DNA of 50,615 nucleotides from JAVBLD01 sp031553705. Lineage in GTDB: Bacteria > Bacteroidota > Bacteroidia > Bacteroidales > Marinifilaceae. The notes under the pieces are model-generated. The model was given only the letters and a program-made list of their open reading frames with translations, was not told the DNA's origin and ran no database searches. The position numbers were made by a program, and so were the translations under genes. Positions 1 to 7,410 of this stretch are shown here, in pieces. How positions within the stretch are numbered: the first letter of the stretch is position 1; each line of letters opens with the position of its first letter. Location of the stretch: the NCBI GenBank assembly GCA_031553705.1, contig JAVBLD010000045.1, positions 1 to 50,615 of the forward strand, given 5' to 3'.

Positions 1-78
1 CTTGAGGTTGTTGCGCTCATAACTCATCTTTACCGCATGCTCCTTGAACACCCGGTCATACTGTCTTTTTGTTCCCAT
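1..78 (-). CDS. IS3-family transposase OrfA, N-terminal 26 residues (runs off the window)
   Basis: The reverse strand starts with ATG at 78-76 and reads MGTKRQYDRVFKEHAVKMSY..., the usual start of the helix-turn-helix OrfA of IS3-type elements (a KR-YD-FK-AVK pattern). It lies inside an inverted repeat ending at 140 that matches the terminal repeat at the right window edge. The protein would bind the element's ends and, with OrfB, form the DDE transposase. Only the N-terminus is present because the window begins here. The family call rests on a short stretch but is backed by the terminal repeat and by the OrfB tail at 50506-50615. Confidence 0.75.
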   Translation of the reverse strand, partial: MGTKRQYDRVFKEHAVKMSYERNNLK

Positions 79-105
79 TTTTCAAAGTTAAAATTATTAT
101 TCAAC

Positions 106-140
106 CTTAACTATTTGTGCGGGCTAAGTTAGGAACTCCA
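106..140. repeat. Terminal inverted repeat (5' end) of the left IS3-type element
   Basis: Read on the minus strand the element starts TGGAGTTCCTAACTTAGCCC at 140. It agrees with the repeat at 50476-50510 at 31 of 35 positions by eye. TG...CA termini are typical of IS3-family elements. The RHS reading frame begins immediately outside it at 141, so the element sits inside the RHS gene. Confidence 0.8.
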
Positions 141-166
141 AACTACATTATGATGGGAACAAGCTG

Positions 167-1486
167 GTGAGTGTTTCGGACGGATATACCGGAAGCTACT
201 CGTATGATGCGAACGGAAATATGGTAGAAGATGGGCGGAAGGCTTTGAAATTAGAATATAATGTGCTAAATTTGTTATCAAAGGTAAAAAATGCTTCCGG
301 AACGACTGAAAAGGCTGTTTATTCCTGGTTGGCGGACGGGACAAAGTTGGGGGTACGGAATACCACAAACGGTGAGGAAGGATTTGATTATCTGAGTTCA
401 TTGATATATGAGAGGGATGCAATAAATGACTTAAAACTGGAAGGTGCTTATTTTGGTGATGGAAAGATCGTATCGGTGGGTAACGGCTATGAGGTTAAGT
501 TTTTCTTTACCGATCATCTGGGTAGCGTCAGGACGGTAGTGGATGCAGCTACCGGAGAGGTCGAGGAGCGGAATGATTTTTATCCGTTTGGAAGGAGGCA
601 TAATATCTCCGGCTATCCTGTAAGTGATAACCGGTTCCTGTATAATGGCAAGGAGAAGCAGACGACGGGGAATGTCAATTATCTGGATTATGGAGCCAGG
701 ATGTATGATGTCGATCTGGGAAGGTGGTTTACGCAGGATTTACTGGCAGAAAAATACTACAATTTGAGTGCTTATAATTATTGTGGTAATAATCCTATTC
801 GATTTGTTGATCCGGACGGAATGGATTTGTATGTTTTTGACGTAATAACCGGAAAGTATAACAATAAAGTAACTGCTGAAGGCACTCATAGAATGGCTAT
901 AAAAAGTGAAGATAAAGATGGAAATATAATCTATAAGTTTTATGACTTCAACGATCCTGATGTTGACGCAAGAGCAATAAATAATTATATTATGACAGAT
1001 GGGAAAAAAGGAATAAATAGCGTATTTATATTAGGAGATTCTGAAATAGAAGCAATAATCAATAATAGTGGAGTAAAAAACTCAATATGGTTTCATTTTT
1101 ATGCACTAGCAGAAAGCCATGGAAAGATGGATTATGGTGTCAATGTATCAGTTACAAAGGTATTAGATGCAGGGGCTTTTTATATTAGAGAAGGCATTGC
1201 ATATAATATAGGAGATATTGGTAATTATTTATGGGGCAGAGGAATGGCGGAGCTTGGAATCAGATTGACAGATGCATTAACTGGTGCTCATATAAATAAT
1301 ATATTTAATGGAAGAAAGAAAACTGGCTATTATGATTTTGGTCCTGGAACATATGGTTCTGCAGGTTTTTTTGACTCCTATGCAGATCAAATGGCTATTA
1401 TAAGAGGATATCGTAGTTCTCTCCAAGGGAAGATTTTAATAAATACATGGTTAGAAATGCAACGTAATATAATTATAAATAAATAA
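167..1486 (+). CDS. RHS-repeat core protein with variable C-terminal domain, 5' end removed by IS
   Basis: The protein carries the tail of YD-repeats (GSYSYDANGNMVEDG), then the RHS core (DHLGSVRTVVDAATGEVEE, FYPFGRR, NRFLYNGKEKQ, YLDYGARMYD, LGRWFTQDLL, YNYCGNNPIRFVDPDG) ending near residue 217. A roughly 220-residue AT-rich domain of unknown fold follows. In RHS proteins the shell encloses a C-terminal toxin released at the PxxxxDPxG boundary, so residues after DPDGMD are the candidate effector. The frame is open back to 141 (KLHYDGNKLV), where it meets the IS end. An in-frame stop lies in the IS at 125-127, so the GTG at 167 is only a nominal start and most of the gene is missing. It is followed after 2 nt by a lipoprotein gene, as in toxin/immunity pairs. 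Confidence 0.85.
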   Translation: MSVSDGYTGSYSYDANGNMVEDGRKALKLEYNVLNLLSKVKNASGTTEKAVYSWLADGTKLGVRNTTNGEEGFDYLSSLIYERDAINDLKLEGAYFGDGKIVSVGNGYEVKFFFTDHLGSVRTVVDAATGEVEERNDFYPFGRRHNISGYPVSDNRFLYNGKEKQTTGNVNYLDYGARMYDVDLGRWFTQDLLAEKYYNLSAYNYCGNNPIRFVDPDGMDLYVFDVITGKYNNKVTAEGTHRMAIKSEDKDGNIIYKFYDFNDPDVDARAINNYIMTDGKKGINSVFILGDSEIEAIINNSGVKNSIWFHFYALAESHGKMDYGVNVSVTKVLDAGAFYIREGIAYNIGDIGNYLWGRGMAELGIRLTDALTGAHINNIFNGRKKTGYYDFGPGTYGSAGFFDSYADQMAIIRGYRSSLQGKILINTWLEMQRNIIINK

Positions 1487-1488
1487 AA

Positions 1489-2031
1489 ATGAAGTTATTG
1501 ACATTCTTCTTACTTCTGTTGCTGTTACAAAGTTGTATCAAAACAGAAATAAAAACAGTTTTCGACAATAAGAAATATTTGTTGTCTTTATGTGATAAGA
1601 AGAAGGTATATCACAATGAAAGAGGATCATATGCTGCTCTGGAAACATACAAAGATTCTTTGAAGAATTATTATGTATTTTCAAATGAAAAAAGTTCATA
1701 TCTTCTTTATAAAGATTCTATTGAATTTTATCCTGATGAGGTAATTGGAGTAAAATCTTCACGTAATACAAAAGATTATGATAATGAATTGTGTCACTTT
1801 TTTCAAAAGCTATTGGATACTTTAGATAAATTGCATATAACTGGTTTTTCGTCAGAAGAAGGAGAAATACCATTAACGTTATATATGAAAAGCGGTTTAA
1901 TGATACAGTATATACCTGATATGACAAAAATAAATAGAGACCCTAATCTTGAAGAATACCGAAAAAGTCTGAAAGAAATAGGAGATAGTTGGTATTATAT
2001 TCGTAAATCATATGGATTAAGAGCTAAATAA
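1489..2031 (+). CDS. Putative lipoprotein next to the RHS C-terminal domain (candidate immunity protein)
   Basis: This 180-residue product starts MKLLTFFLLLLLLQSC, a short lipoprotein signal with lipobox LQSC and Cys16 as the lipidated residue. The rest is charged and Lys/Tyr-rich, with no domain I recognise. The start ATG lies 2 nt after the RHS stop codon, so the two are almost surely co-transcribed and perhaps translationally coupled. Base composition is as AT-rich as the RHS tip and unlike the RHS core, as expected for a cassette exchanged together. Position suggests an immunity protein that blocks the adjacent RHS tip, but this is inferred from context only. Confidence 0.65.
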   Translation: MKLLTFFLLLLLLQSCIKTEIKTVFDNKKYLLSLCDKKKVYHNERGSYAALETYKDSLKNYYVFSNEKSSYLLYKDSIEFYPDEVIGVKSSRNTKDYDNELCHFFQKLLDTLDKLHITGFSSEEGEIPLTLYMKSGLMIQYIPDMTKINRDPNLEEYRKSLKEIGDSWYYIRKSYGLRAK

Positions 2032-2146
2032 AATTCTATTATTGTAAAAAGTTTATTTTTGTTTGACAATATTTATACAGCAGAACTTAAGTTCTGTTAT
2101 ATGAGAAAGGTTGAAACCTAGGTTTCTCCAAGTTAATTTAGTTAAA

Positions 2147-2186
2147 AGTCAGGGAAGCAATTAAAAATTCTTCCTTGGCTTTTTTC
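2147..2186 (+). terminator. Rho-independent terminator after the RHS/lipoprotein pair
   Basis: An 11-bp stem with G:U pairs (AGTCAGGGAAG at 2147-2157 against CTTCCTTGGCT at 2170-2180) is followed by a run of T. Two short perfect palindromes precede it (AGAACTTAAGTTCT near 2089 and GAAACCTAGGTTTC near 2113). The group II intron begins directly after the T run. Confidence 0.6.
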
Positions 2187-2925
2187 GTTCGCCCAGCATG
2201 GTTCTATTCTAACAGGTGCAAGTCCTCAATGCACCCTGATAATGGGAAGCGTCCAGCCAAGGCCAAGGGTGTCCATTGCGAGGTGGAATCCGAAGGAAGT
2301 CTGCGGCAAACATCTGGCCTGACGGACAGAAACTTGATATAAGGCCAAGGAACGTGGGTAAGTTTGCGAAACAAAACAAAGCCCGATAGCTATTCGGAAC
2401 GTTCATGGTAAATCAAGCAGGCATAAAATGGAAAGAATAGAGTCTTAACTGGGGAGGTCTCACAAACGTGTGGATGTTTTTTTTCAGAAGCACGGAGTAA
2501 AGCTTGTTGTGAGAAGTCAGCCTAAGCCATAGTAGATACGGATACAAGCCTGCAAAAAAAATGTATGGCAGGAAGCCTTACCAAGTATCGAAGGGCCGAA
2601 CCTTATTGTAAGTGAGTAGTCAATGAATGTTACCTGATGAAAGAAAGAATGCAGAAAATATCAACAAGCAGTGATAGCTGCCACGAGAAGAATAGGACGG
2701 AATCCGAAGGCTATCGTGGAGTGCAGACTTTTATCGGGATAACTGAAAACAACCTCACGGAAGTACAATTTACACGAGAAGATGTACTGGAACAAATCCT
2801 TTCATCCCAGAATTTGAATAAGGCTTATAAACAAGTCGTATCCAACAAGGGGAACGGAGGAGTGGACGGAATGGCAACGGAAGATCTCCTGACGTGTTTA
2901 CGCCAACACAAAGAAGATTTGCCAA
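2187..2925 (+). mobile_element. Group II intron, 5' part of the ribozyme plus start of its ORF (3'-truncated)
   Basis: The segment begins GTTCGCCCAGCATGG and contains stretches typical of bacterial group II intron domain I: GGTGCAAGTCC near 2216, AAGGGTGTCCATTGCGAGG near 2265, GAAACAAAACAAAGCCCGAT near 2368 and GGGGAGGTCTCAC near 2451. An intron-encoded reverse transcriptase starts at 2637. No domain V or VI and no RT catalytic region follow, because sequence homology stops near 2925. The element therefore cannot splice or move by itself. The exact 5' boundary is my estimate from the GTTCGCCC start. Confidence 0.75.
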
Positions 2926-3029
2926 CTTTTACGATGAACATCAAGGCCGATGTAAAAATTTTGGCCTTTAAAAGAAATTTCATTACTTTGGATGTGCATA
3001 AGTTATGGTATTATAGGGTTAATAATTAG
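2637..3029 (+). pseudogene. Group II intron reverse transcriptase/maturase, N-terminal fragment
   Basis: Residues about 40-98 match the N-terminal (RT-0/RT-1) part of group II intron maturases: FTREDVLEQILSSQNLNKAY, then KGNGGVDGM, then CLRQHKEDL. Full-length proteins have roughly 400-600 residues with a YADD catalytic motif, an X domain and often an HNH domain. All are absent here. After KEDLPT the frame runs into unrelated sequence (TMNIKADVKILAFKRNF...) and stops at 3029, so the end is a deletion or recombination junction near 2925. The product cannot be an active reverse transcriptase. Confidence 0.8.
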
Positions 3030-3098
3030 GTTAAAAAAACAAATATAATAATGCTATAGCTTATGCTTTTGCTATAACGCAATGCAAACATACGTTCT

Positions 3099-3485
3099 TT
3101 GATTTACAAGAGAGATGTGGTAAATGGTCTAAGCTTGGAAGGAGTAAACTTTGGTGATGGAAAGATCGTATCGGTGGGTAACGGCTATGAGGTAAAATTT
3201 TTCTTTACCGATCATCTGGGTAGCGTCAGGGCGGTGGTGGATGCAGCTACCGGAGAGGTCGAGGAGCGGAATGATTTTTATCCGTTTGGAAGAAGGCATA
3301 ATATCTCCGGCTATCCTGTAAGTGATAACCGGTTCCTGTATAATGGCAAGGAGAAGCAGACTACGGGGAATGTTAACTATCTGGATTATGGAGCGAGGAT
3401 GTATGATGTCGATCTGGGAAGGTGGTTTACGCAGGATTTACTGGCAGAAAAATACTACAATTTGGCCAGTCGTCAACTCAGGTAA
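3099..3485 (+). pseudogene. Orphan RHS core fragment (second copy)
   Basis: The translation (LEGVNFGDGKIVSVGNGYEV, then DHLGSVRAVVDAATG, NRFLYNGKEKQ, LGRWFTQDLLAEKYYNL) duplicates the RHS core of the gene at 167-1486 almost exactly, then ends abruptly with ASRQLR and a stop. It lacks the DPxG boundary and any effector tip, and its upstream part is missing before about 3092. The nominal start is a TTG inside homologous sequence, so it is not a real start. It looks like a displaced cassette left by recombination at the RHS core, separated from the main gene by the intron fragment. Confidence 0.8.
3150..3464 (+). repeat. 315-bp direct repeat of the RHS core (other copy 452-766)
   Basis: Bases 452-766 and 3150-3464 are nearly identical in the same orientation with a constant offset of 2698. 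Weaker similarity extends upstream to about 401/3099. The right junction is sharp, after the codon for the last Leu of KYYNL. Such a repeat can recombine to swap or delete the effector tip, lipoprotein gene and intron between the copies. Confidence 0.9.
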
Positions 3486-3593
3486 TGGGACCGGAGGGAC
3501 GGGGGAAATATTCCCATTTTTAAATTAGGCGAGTTTGATTTATACTGAATGTCAGGTATCTCCGTAATACATTGGAATACATTGGAATTTTGA

Positions 3594-4202
3594 TCACTCA
3601 CATAGTTTGTCCGTAAACAGCACTCCCTGTAAATGATCGTATTCATGCTGAAAAATGACGGCATTGAAGCCGGTCAGGCGACTATACCCTTCCAATCTTT
3701 CCCTGATCAATACACCTTTCTCATTATAATATTCCACTTCGACCCATGGATACCTTACAGAGTTACCGCTAAAATCCGGTATCGAGAGACATCCGTCCCC
3801 TTCAAAACAGACTGTGGTATCCGGATAGTTTATTATTTTAGGATTTATTGCAACAATGACAGGTTCATCGGGTAGATCAAGCCGGATGAACAGGAATACT
3901 TTTTTCAATATCCCGACTTGCGATGCTGCAATACCGACTCCATCTTCTATAATAAGCGTTGTTTTTAAACGTTCAATAAACAGTTTAAAATCAGGATTAT
4001 CTGTGAAATTACAAATATCTTCACATGGTGTACGAAGCAGGATGGAATCTTGCTTATCCGTAATTTTCAATACTCTAAAAGGTGTTTCTGTGTTTCCTTC
4101 GTTGATTAATGCTTTTTCTTTTTCCGAAAACGGGTATTTCTTCTCACAAGCTGCCATTATCACTCCTCCGACTAAAATAATTAATACTATTGTTTTTTTC
4201 AT
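3594..4202 (-). CDS. Peptide deformylase homologue with a lipoprotein signal peptide
   Basis: All three peptide deformylase motifs are present: GVGIAASQVG (motif 1), EGDGCLSIPD (motif 2, with the metal-binding Cys) and HEYDHLQGVLF (HExxH plus Asp). Start at 4202 gives MKKTIVLIILVGGVIMAACE, a lipoprotein signal with lipobox MAAC. The longer frame from 4250 would place a non-signal segment before it, so I prefer 4202. Normal Def removes formyl groups from nascent chains in the cytoplasm, so an exported, lipid-anchored copy is unexpected and its substrate is unknown. The 202-residue length allows a complete deformylase fold after the signal. A TAACTTTG -7 box lies 28 nt upstream. It is divergent from the selenium operon. 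Confidence 0.85.
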   Translation of the reverse strand: MKKTIVLIILVGGVIMAACEKKYPFSEKEKALINEGNTETPFRVLKITDKQDSILLRTPCEDICNFTDNPDFKLFIERLKTTLIIEDGVGIAASQVGILKKVFLFIRLDLPDEPVIVAINPKIINYPDTTVCFEGDGCLSIPDFSGNSVRYPWVEVEYYNEKGVLIRERLEGYSRLTGFNAVIFQHEYDHLQGVLFTDKLCE

Positions 4203-4229
4203 TTCTACTCTTTTGCAATAAATGATGAG

Positions 4230-4237
4230 CAAAGTTA
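4230..4237 (-). promoter_or_regulatory. -7 box (TAACTTTG) for the deformylase-like gene
   Basis: CAAAGTTA on the plus strand reads TAACTTTG on the minus strand, matching the Bacteroidetes -7 consensus TAnnTTTG, 28 nt before the ATG at 4202. No good TTTG -33 element is seen at the expected spacing. Confidence 0.45.
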
Positions 4238-4340
4238 ACAAAATATCCAAATAATAGATATGGGTTTGATGTAATCAGGTATTTTAAAAGTAAAAGTACT
4301 TCGGATTTTTTGAGTACATAGGGCAGCGGAATGAGATTTA

Positions 4341-4372
4341 TTTGGGTATAATCTACATTATGTATAACTTTG
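4341..4372 (+). promoter_or_regulatory. Bacteroidetes-type promoter of the selenium operon
   Basis: TTTG at 4341-4344 and TAACTTTG at 4365-4372 are separated by 20 nt, matching the Bacteroidales sigma-ABfr promoter (TTTG, about 19-21 nt, TAnnTTTG). Transcription would begin near 4378, giving a GC-rich leader of about 50 nt before the selU ATG at 4431. Confidence 0.7.
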
Positions 4373-4430
4373 TGGCGGTCGCAAGGCAAGTGGAACGTAG
4401 CCTGCCCTAAATTTGTATCATTATAGCGAT

Positions 4431-5468
4431 ATGGCGCAAAGAATTGATCCGGATAGTTTTCTCAAGCGTAGCCGCGAAGGGGTGGTGGTTGATGTGCGTA
4501 CTCCGAAGGAGTACGTGGCCGGGCATATTCCCGGAGCATATAATATCCCTCTTTTTACCGATGAGGAGCGCGCGGTCGTGGGAACGATATATAAAAAAAA
4601 CGGTCGCGATGCAGCAGTACAGCGGGGACTGGAATTTGTAGGTCCCCGGATGGCGGGAATTGCTCAACGAGCCCGGCAATTGTCTGAAGGACGGGGGATA
4701 TTTCTTTACTGTTGGCGGGGCGGTATGCGGAGCGGGAGTGTGGCATGGTTGCTGGAGACTGCCGGGATGAATGTGATATTGCTTGAAGGCGGCTATAAGG
4801 CTTACCGGCATAGTTTCGAACAACTGTTGAATAATCATAAATGGCGGTTTGTGTTGCTTTTCGGCCCCACTGCTTGCGGAAAGACCCAATTGCTCCGGCA
4901 TGTAGCTGAGTGTGGCGAGCAGGTGCTCGATTTTGAGGGAATTGCTAGTCATAAAGGTTCCGTTTTTGGCGGGCTGGGACAACGGCCTCAACCTACCACG
5001 GAGCATTTTATAAATCTTCTGCATAAGCGTTTCAGGGAACTTTCGCCAGACAAGCCTGTTTGGTGCGAGGGGGAGAGTATGCTTGTTGGGCATGTGTTTA
5101 TTCCCCAGCCCCTTTACGATATGGTACGCACGGGAATGGTCATCGAGATAGGGATGAAACGTGAAGAGCGTTTGGACAGGCTTATGGTCGAATATGGCGG
5201 GTTTCCTCAGGAGGAGTTGGCAGTGGCTTTTAGCCGGATTGCCAAACGGATGGGGCGCGAGCAAGTTGCCAATGCCATCGGCTTCCTTGTTGCAGGGGAT
5301 ATACGTTCGGCAGCTGCTATGGCGCTTGATTATTATGATAAGGTATATGCCAGGAACCTGTTGCCTGGTAACGATTTGATCAATTTTGAAGCGGAGAACG
5401 GTGATATGGCTGGAAGTGCAAAAAGGCTCATACAATTAAAAAATAAATTTTCCGGATATGATAATTGA
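4431..5468 (+). CDS. selU: tRNA 2-selenouridine synthase (MnmH/SelU)
   Basis: The enzyme replaces the 2-thio group of wobble 2-thiouridine in tRNA with selenium from selenophosphate. The N-terminal rhodanese domain has the DVRTPKEYVAGHIPGA motif and the active-site loop LYCWRGGMRSGS with its Cys. The C-terminal half is a P-loop domain with LLFGPTACGKTQLL. Length (345 aa) fits the family. I chose ATG 4431 (MAQRIDPDSF); an upstream TTG at 4413 is possible but has no support. It is first in an operon with overlapping genes and selD at the end, which supplies selenophosphate. The stop overlaps the start of yedF by 11 nt. Confidence 0.93.
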   Translation: MAQRIDPDSFLKRSREGVVVDVRTPKEYVAGHIPGAYNIPLFTDEERAVVGTIYKKNGRDAAVQRGLEFVGPRMAGIAQRARQLSEGRGIFLYCWRGGMRSGSVAWLLETAGMNVILLEGGYKAYRHSFEQLLNNHKWRFVLLFGPTACGKTQLLRHVAECGEQVLDFEGIASHKGSVFGGLGQRPQPTTEHFINLLHKRFRELSPDKPVWCEGESMLVGHVFIPQPLYDMVRTGMVIEIGMKREERLDRLMVEYGGFPQEELAVAFSRIAKRMGREQVANAIGFLVAGDIRSAAAMALDYYDKVYARNLLPGNDLINFEAENGDMAGSAKRLIQLKNKFSGYDN

Positions 5469-6072
5469 TACTCGCGGCAGGGCTTGTCCCGAGCCATTAG
5501 TTATGACAAAACGTGCTATTTCGGCAGCTACGGATGGCGGTTCTTTTGAAATATTGAGCGATAACACCACTGCCCGGAATAACCTTATGAGCTATCTCTC
5601 TTCGTTGGGCATCGACGCGCAATGTACATCGATTAATGATATATTCCATATATGTTTTACAATTGGGGAAGAACAGGTGGACCAGTCGAAACATATACCT
5701 GTTGATGACAAATGCGGTTGCGGTGATAGTTTTATGCAAAAGTACGCAGTCGTAGTACGCAGCCGCCTGATGGGTGCCGGAGATGACGACCTGGGTGCAT
5801 TATTGATGCGGTCGTGTATCAATTCGTTGGGTGACCTGGACAGACTGCCTGCGGTTGTGGTTCTTTATAATTCGGGAGTTATGCTTGCGGTAGAGGGAAC
5901 GGATACTGCCGGCTCTTTTATTGCATTGCGTGATAGGGGCGTAGAGATTATCGTTTGCGGTACCTGTATAGACTACTTTGGTATCAAGGATCGTCTTGCC
6001 GTAGGAACCATAAGCAATATGCTGACTATAAATAATACCCTTGCACAGGTTGGACACATCATTTATCCATAG
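5458..6072 (+). CDS. yedF: YedF-type selenium metabolism protein (TusA-like domain)
   Basis: The N-terminal TusA/SirA-like domain carries the CPEP motif (DTRGRACPEPLVMTKRAI), whose Cys carries persulfide or perselenide in relatives. The C-terminal half has the DsrE-like fold seen in the selenium-linked YedF family, with a Cys-rich linker (DDKCGCGDSF) and a later Cys pair region (IVCGTCIDYFG). Its 204 aa length is normal for the family. It overlaps selU by 11 nt, and the next gene starts 4 nt after its stop. Members of this family occur beside selD and are thought to handle reactive selenium or sulfur, but the exact reaction is unknown. Confidence 0.88.
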   Translation: MIIDTRGRACPEPLVMTKRAISAATDGGSFEILSDNTTARNNLMSYLSSLGIDAQCTSINDIFHICFTIGEEQVDQSKHIPVDDKCGCGDSFMQKYAVVVRSRLMGAGDDDLGALLMRSCINSLGDLDRLPAVVVLYNSGVMLAVEGTDTAGSFIALRDRGVEIIVCGTCIDYFGIKDRLAVGTISNMLTINNTLAQVGHIIYP

Positions 6073-6076
6073 GAAC

Positions 6077-7198
6077 GTGAATTTATATTTTGATAATGCG
6101 AGTACGACATTTCCGAAGCCTGCAGCTGTAGGTGAGGCGATCGCACGCTATCTCAATGAATGTGGCGGTACTTACGGGCGCGGCTTTTATTCCCGTGTCC
6201 GGAAAGCGACGGCAATGGTAGAGGAGTGTCGCGATGCGTTGGGACGTATCGTTGGCGTATCCGCAGAACATTTGTTCTTTACATCCGGGGCTACTGTTGC
6301 CGCAAATATGATACTCAAGGGATTGACGCTGGCCGGCCGGACCGTACTCGTTTCAGGAATGGAACATAATGCTGTGATGCGTCCGCTAAACGATCTTGCC
6401 GTTCATTGCGGGGTGAAGATTGGGTACCTGCCGTCGTTGCCGGATGGAACTGTTGATCTCACTGCTATGCAAATTCCTGAGGATACCGCTTTGATTGTGG
6501 TCAATCATCAGAGTAACGTCAACGGGGTTATCCAGCCGATAAACAGAATTCTTGAACTGGCCGCCGGTACGCCGGTGATGCTCGACGCTACCCAATCGAT
6601 AGATGTTACCGGAATTTCCGGATTGGCTCCTGATGACAAGCGCCCCGATTATCTGATTTTTACGGGTCACAAAGCACTTTATGGCCCTACAGGTGTGGGT
6701 GGTGTATATATAAAGGATCCGGATATGCTTGCTCCGATGATACTGGGGGGTACCGGAAGTAATTCGGAGAGCTACCTGATGCCGGAAATATATCCCGATC
6801 GTTTTGAAGCGGGAACCCTGAATGTGGCCGGTATCGGCGGCCTGTATGCTGCCATCTGCAACCCTCCGGTTCCATTGCATTCCAGAGAGGATCTGGCAGA
6901 GATGATGAATCAACTGCATTTGATAAAAGGTATTACACTTCACTGCGCCGGATCGTTTGATCGGCAGGGAGAGACGTTTTCTATAACCCACAATATGTTA
7001 TCCCCCGCCGGATTGTCCGAAATTCTATTTACGGATTATGGCTGCGAAACGCGGCAGGGATTACATTGTGCTCCATTGGCTCATCGCACGATCGGTACAT
7101 TTCCTATGGGTACCGTACGTGTATCGTTATCGCCTTATCATTCGGTTGAAGATATGCAGACATTGGTCAAAGCGATGAAAAAAATCTGTGTGCAATGA
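6077..7198 (+). CDS. Cysteine desulfurase-like class V aminotransferase of the selenium cluster
   Basis: This PLP enzyme has NLYFDNASTTFPKP at the N-terminus, the PLP-lysine motif FTGHKALYGPTGVGG, and a C-terminal RQGLHCAPLAH loop with the candidate catalytic Cys. It resembles the subgroup of desulfurases found with orphan selD genes, where it probably supplies persulfide or selenide by splitting cysteine or selenocysteine. I chose GTG 6077, which follows AGGAAC and lies 4 nt after the yedF stop. A TTG at 6041 would overlap yedF and add a non-conserved leader. The stop overlaps the next ATG by 4 nt. Sulfur versus selenium preference cannot be read from sequence. Confidence 0.85.
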   Translation: MNLYFDNASTTFPKPAAVGEAIARYLNECGGTYGRGFYSRVRKATAMVEECRDALGRIVGVSAEHLFFTSGATVAANMILKGLTLAGRTVLVSGMEHNAVMRPLNDLAVHCGVKIGYLPSLPDGTVDLTAMQIPEDTALIVVNHQSNVNGVIQPINRILELAAGTPVMLDATQSIDVTGISGLAPDDKRPDYLIFTGHKALYGPTGVGGVYIKDPDMLAPMILGGTGSNSESYLMPEIYPDRFEAGTLNVAGIGGLYAAICNPPVPLHSREDLAEMMNQLHLIKGITLHCAGSFDRQGETFSITHNMLSPAGLSEILFTDYGCETRQGLHCAPLAHRTIGTFPMGTVRVSLSPYHSVEDMQTLVKAMKKICVQ

Positions 7199-7410
7199 AT
7201 GGATATTTGATAGTATTGTTTGATAGTGCGCGGGATGTTGTCAGGGCGGAAAAACTATGTTCCTCCGCCGGAATGAGTGTCGCAGTGGTTCCTCCGCCGA
7301 AAATGTTCTCAAAGGATTGCGGTATGTCTTTAAGGATCGGGATTAGCGATAAAAGAGCTTTTGAGGAACTGATCCGTAAAAACGATATAAATGTCACGAT
7401 TTATGAATGA
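7195..7410 (+). CDS. DUF3343 small protein of the selenium operon
   Basis: This 71-residue protein has the DUF3343 pattern: a beta strand (YLIVLFDSARDVVRAEK), then AGMSVAVVPPP, then the Cys-containing segment SKDCGMSLRI. It starts on an ATGA overlap with the desulfurase-like gene and overlaps selD by 20 nt, so it is translated as part of the operon. The family is repeatedly found beside selD and yedF and may bind or carry an activated chalcogen through its Cys, but no reaction is proven. Confidence 0.85.
   Translation: MNGYLIVLFDSARDVVRAEKLCSSAGMSVAVVPPPKMFSKDCGMSLRIGISDKRAFEELIRKNDINVTIYE

Noticed and set aside
2209..2406. A minus-strand frame inside the group II intron
   Set aside because: The region is ribozyme sequence with conserved intron blocks, so the frame is incidental.
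4373..4430. A riboswitch or selenium-sensing leader before selU
   Set aside because: The roughly 50-nt leader is GC-rich with short alternative stems (AGGC/GCCT and GGCGG/CTGCC), but these are too short and match no class I know.
4407..5435. A 342-codon open frame on the minus strand opposite selU
   Set aside because: It is the antisense shadow of selU: no recognisable motif, and codon use follows the complementary strand of a confident gene.
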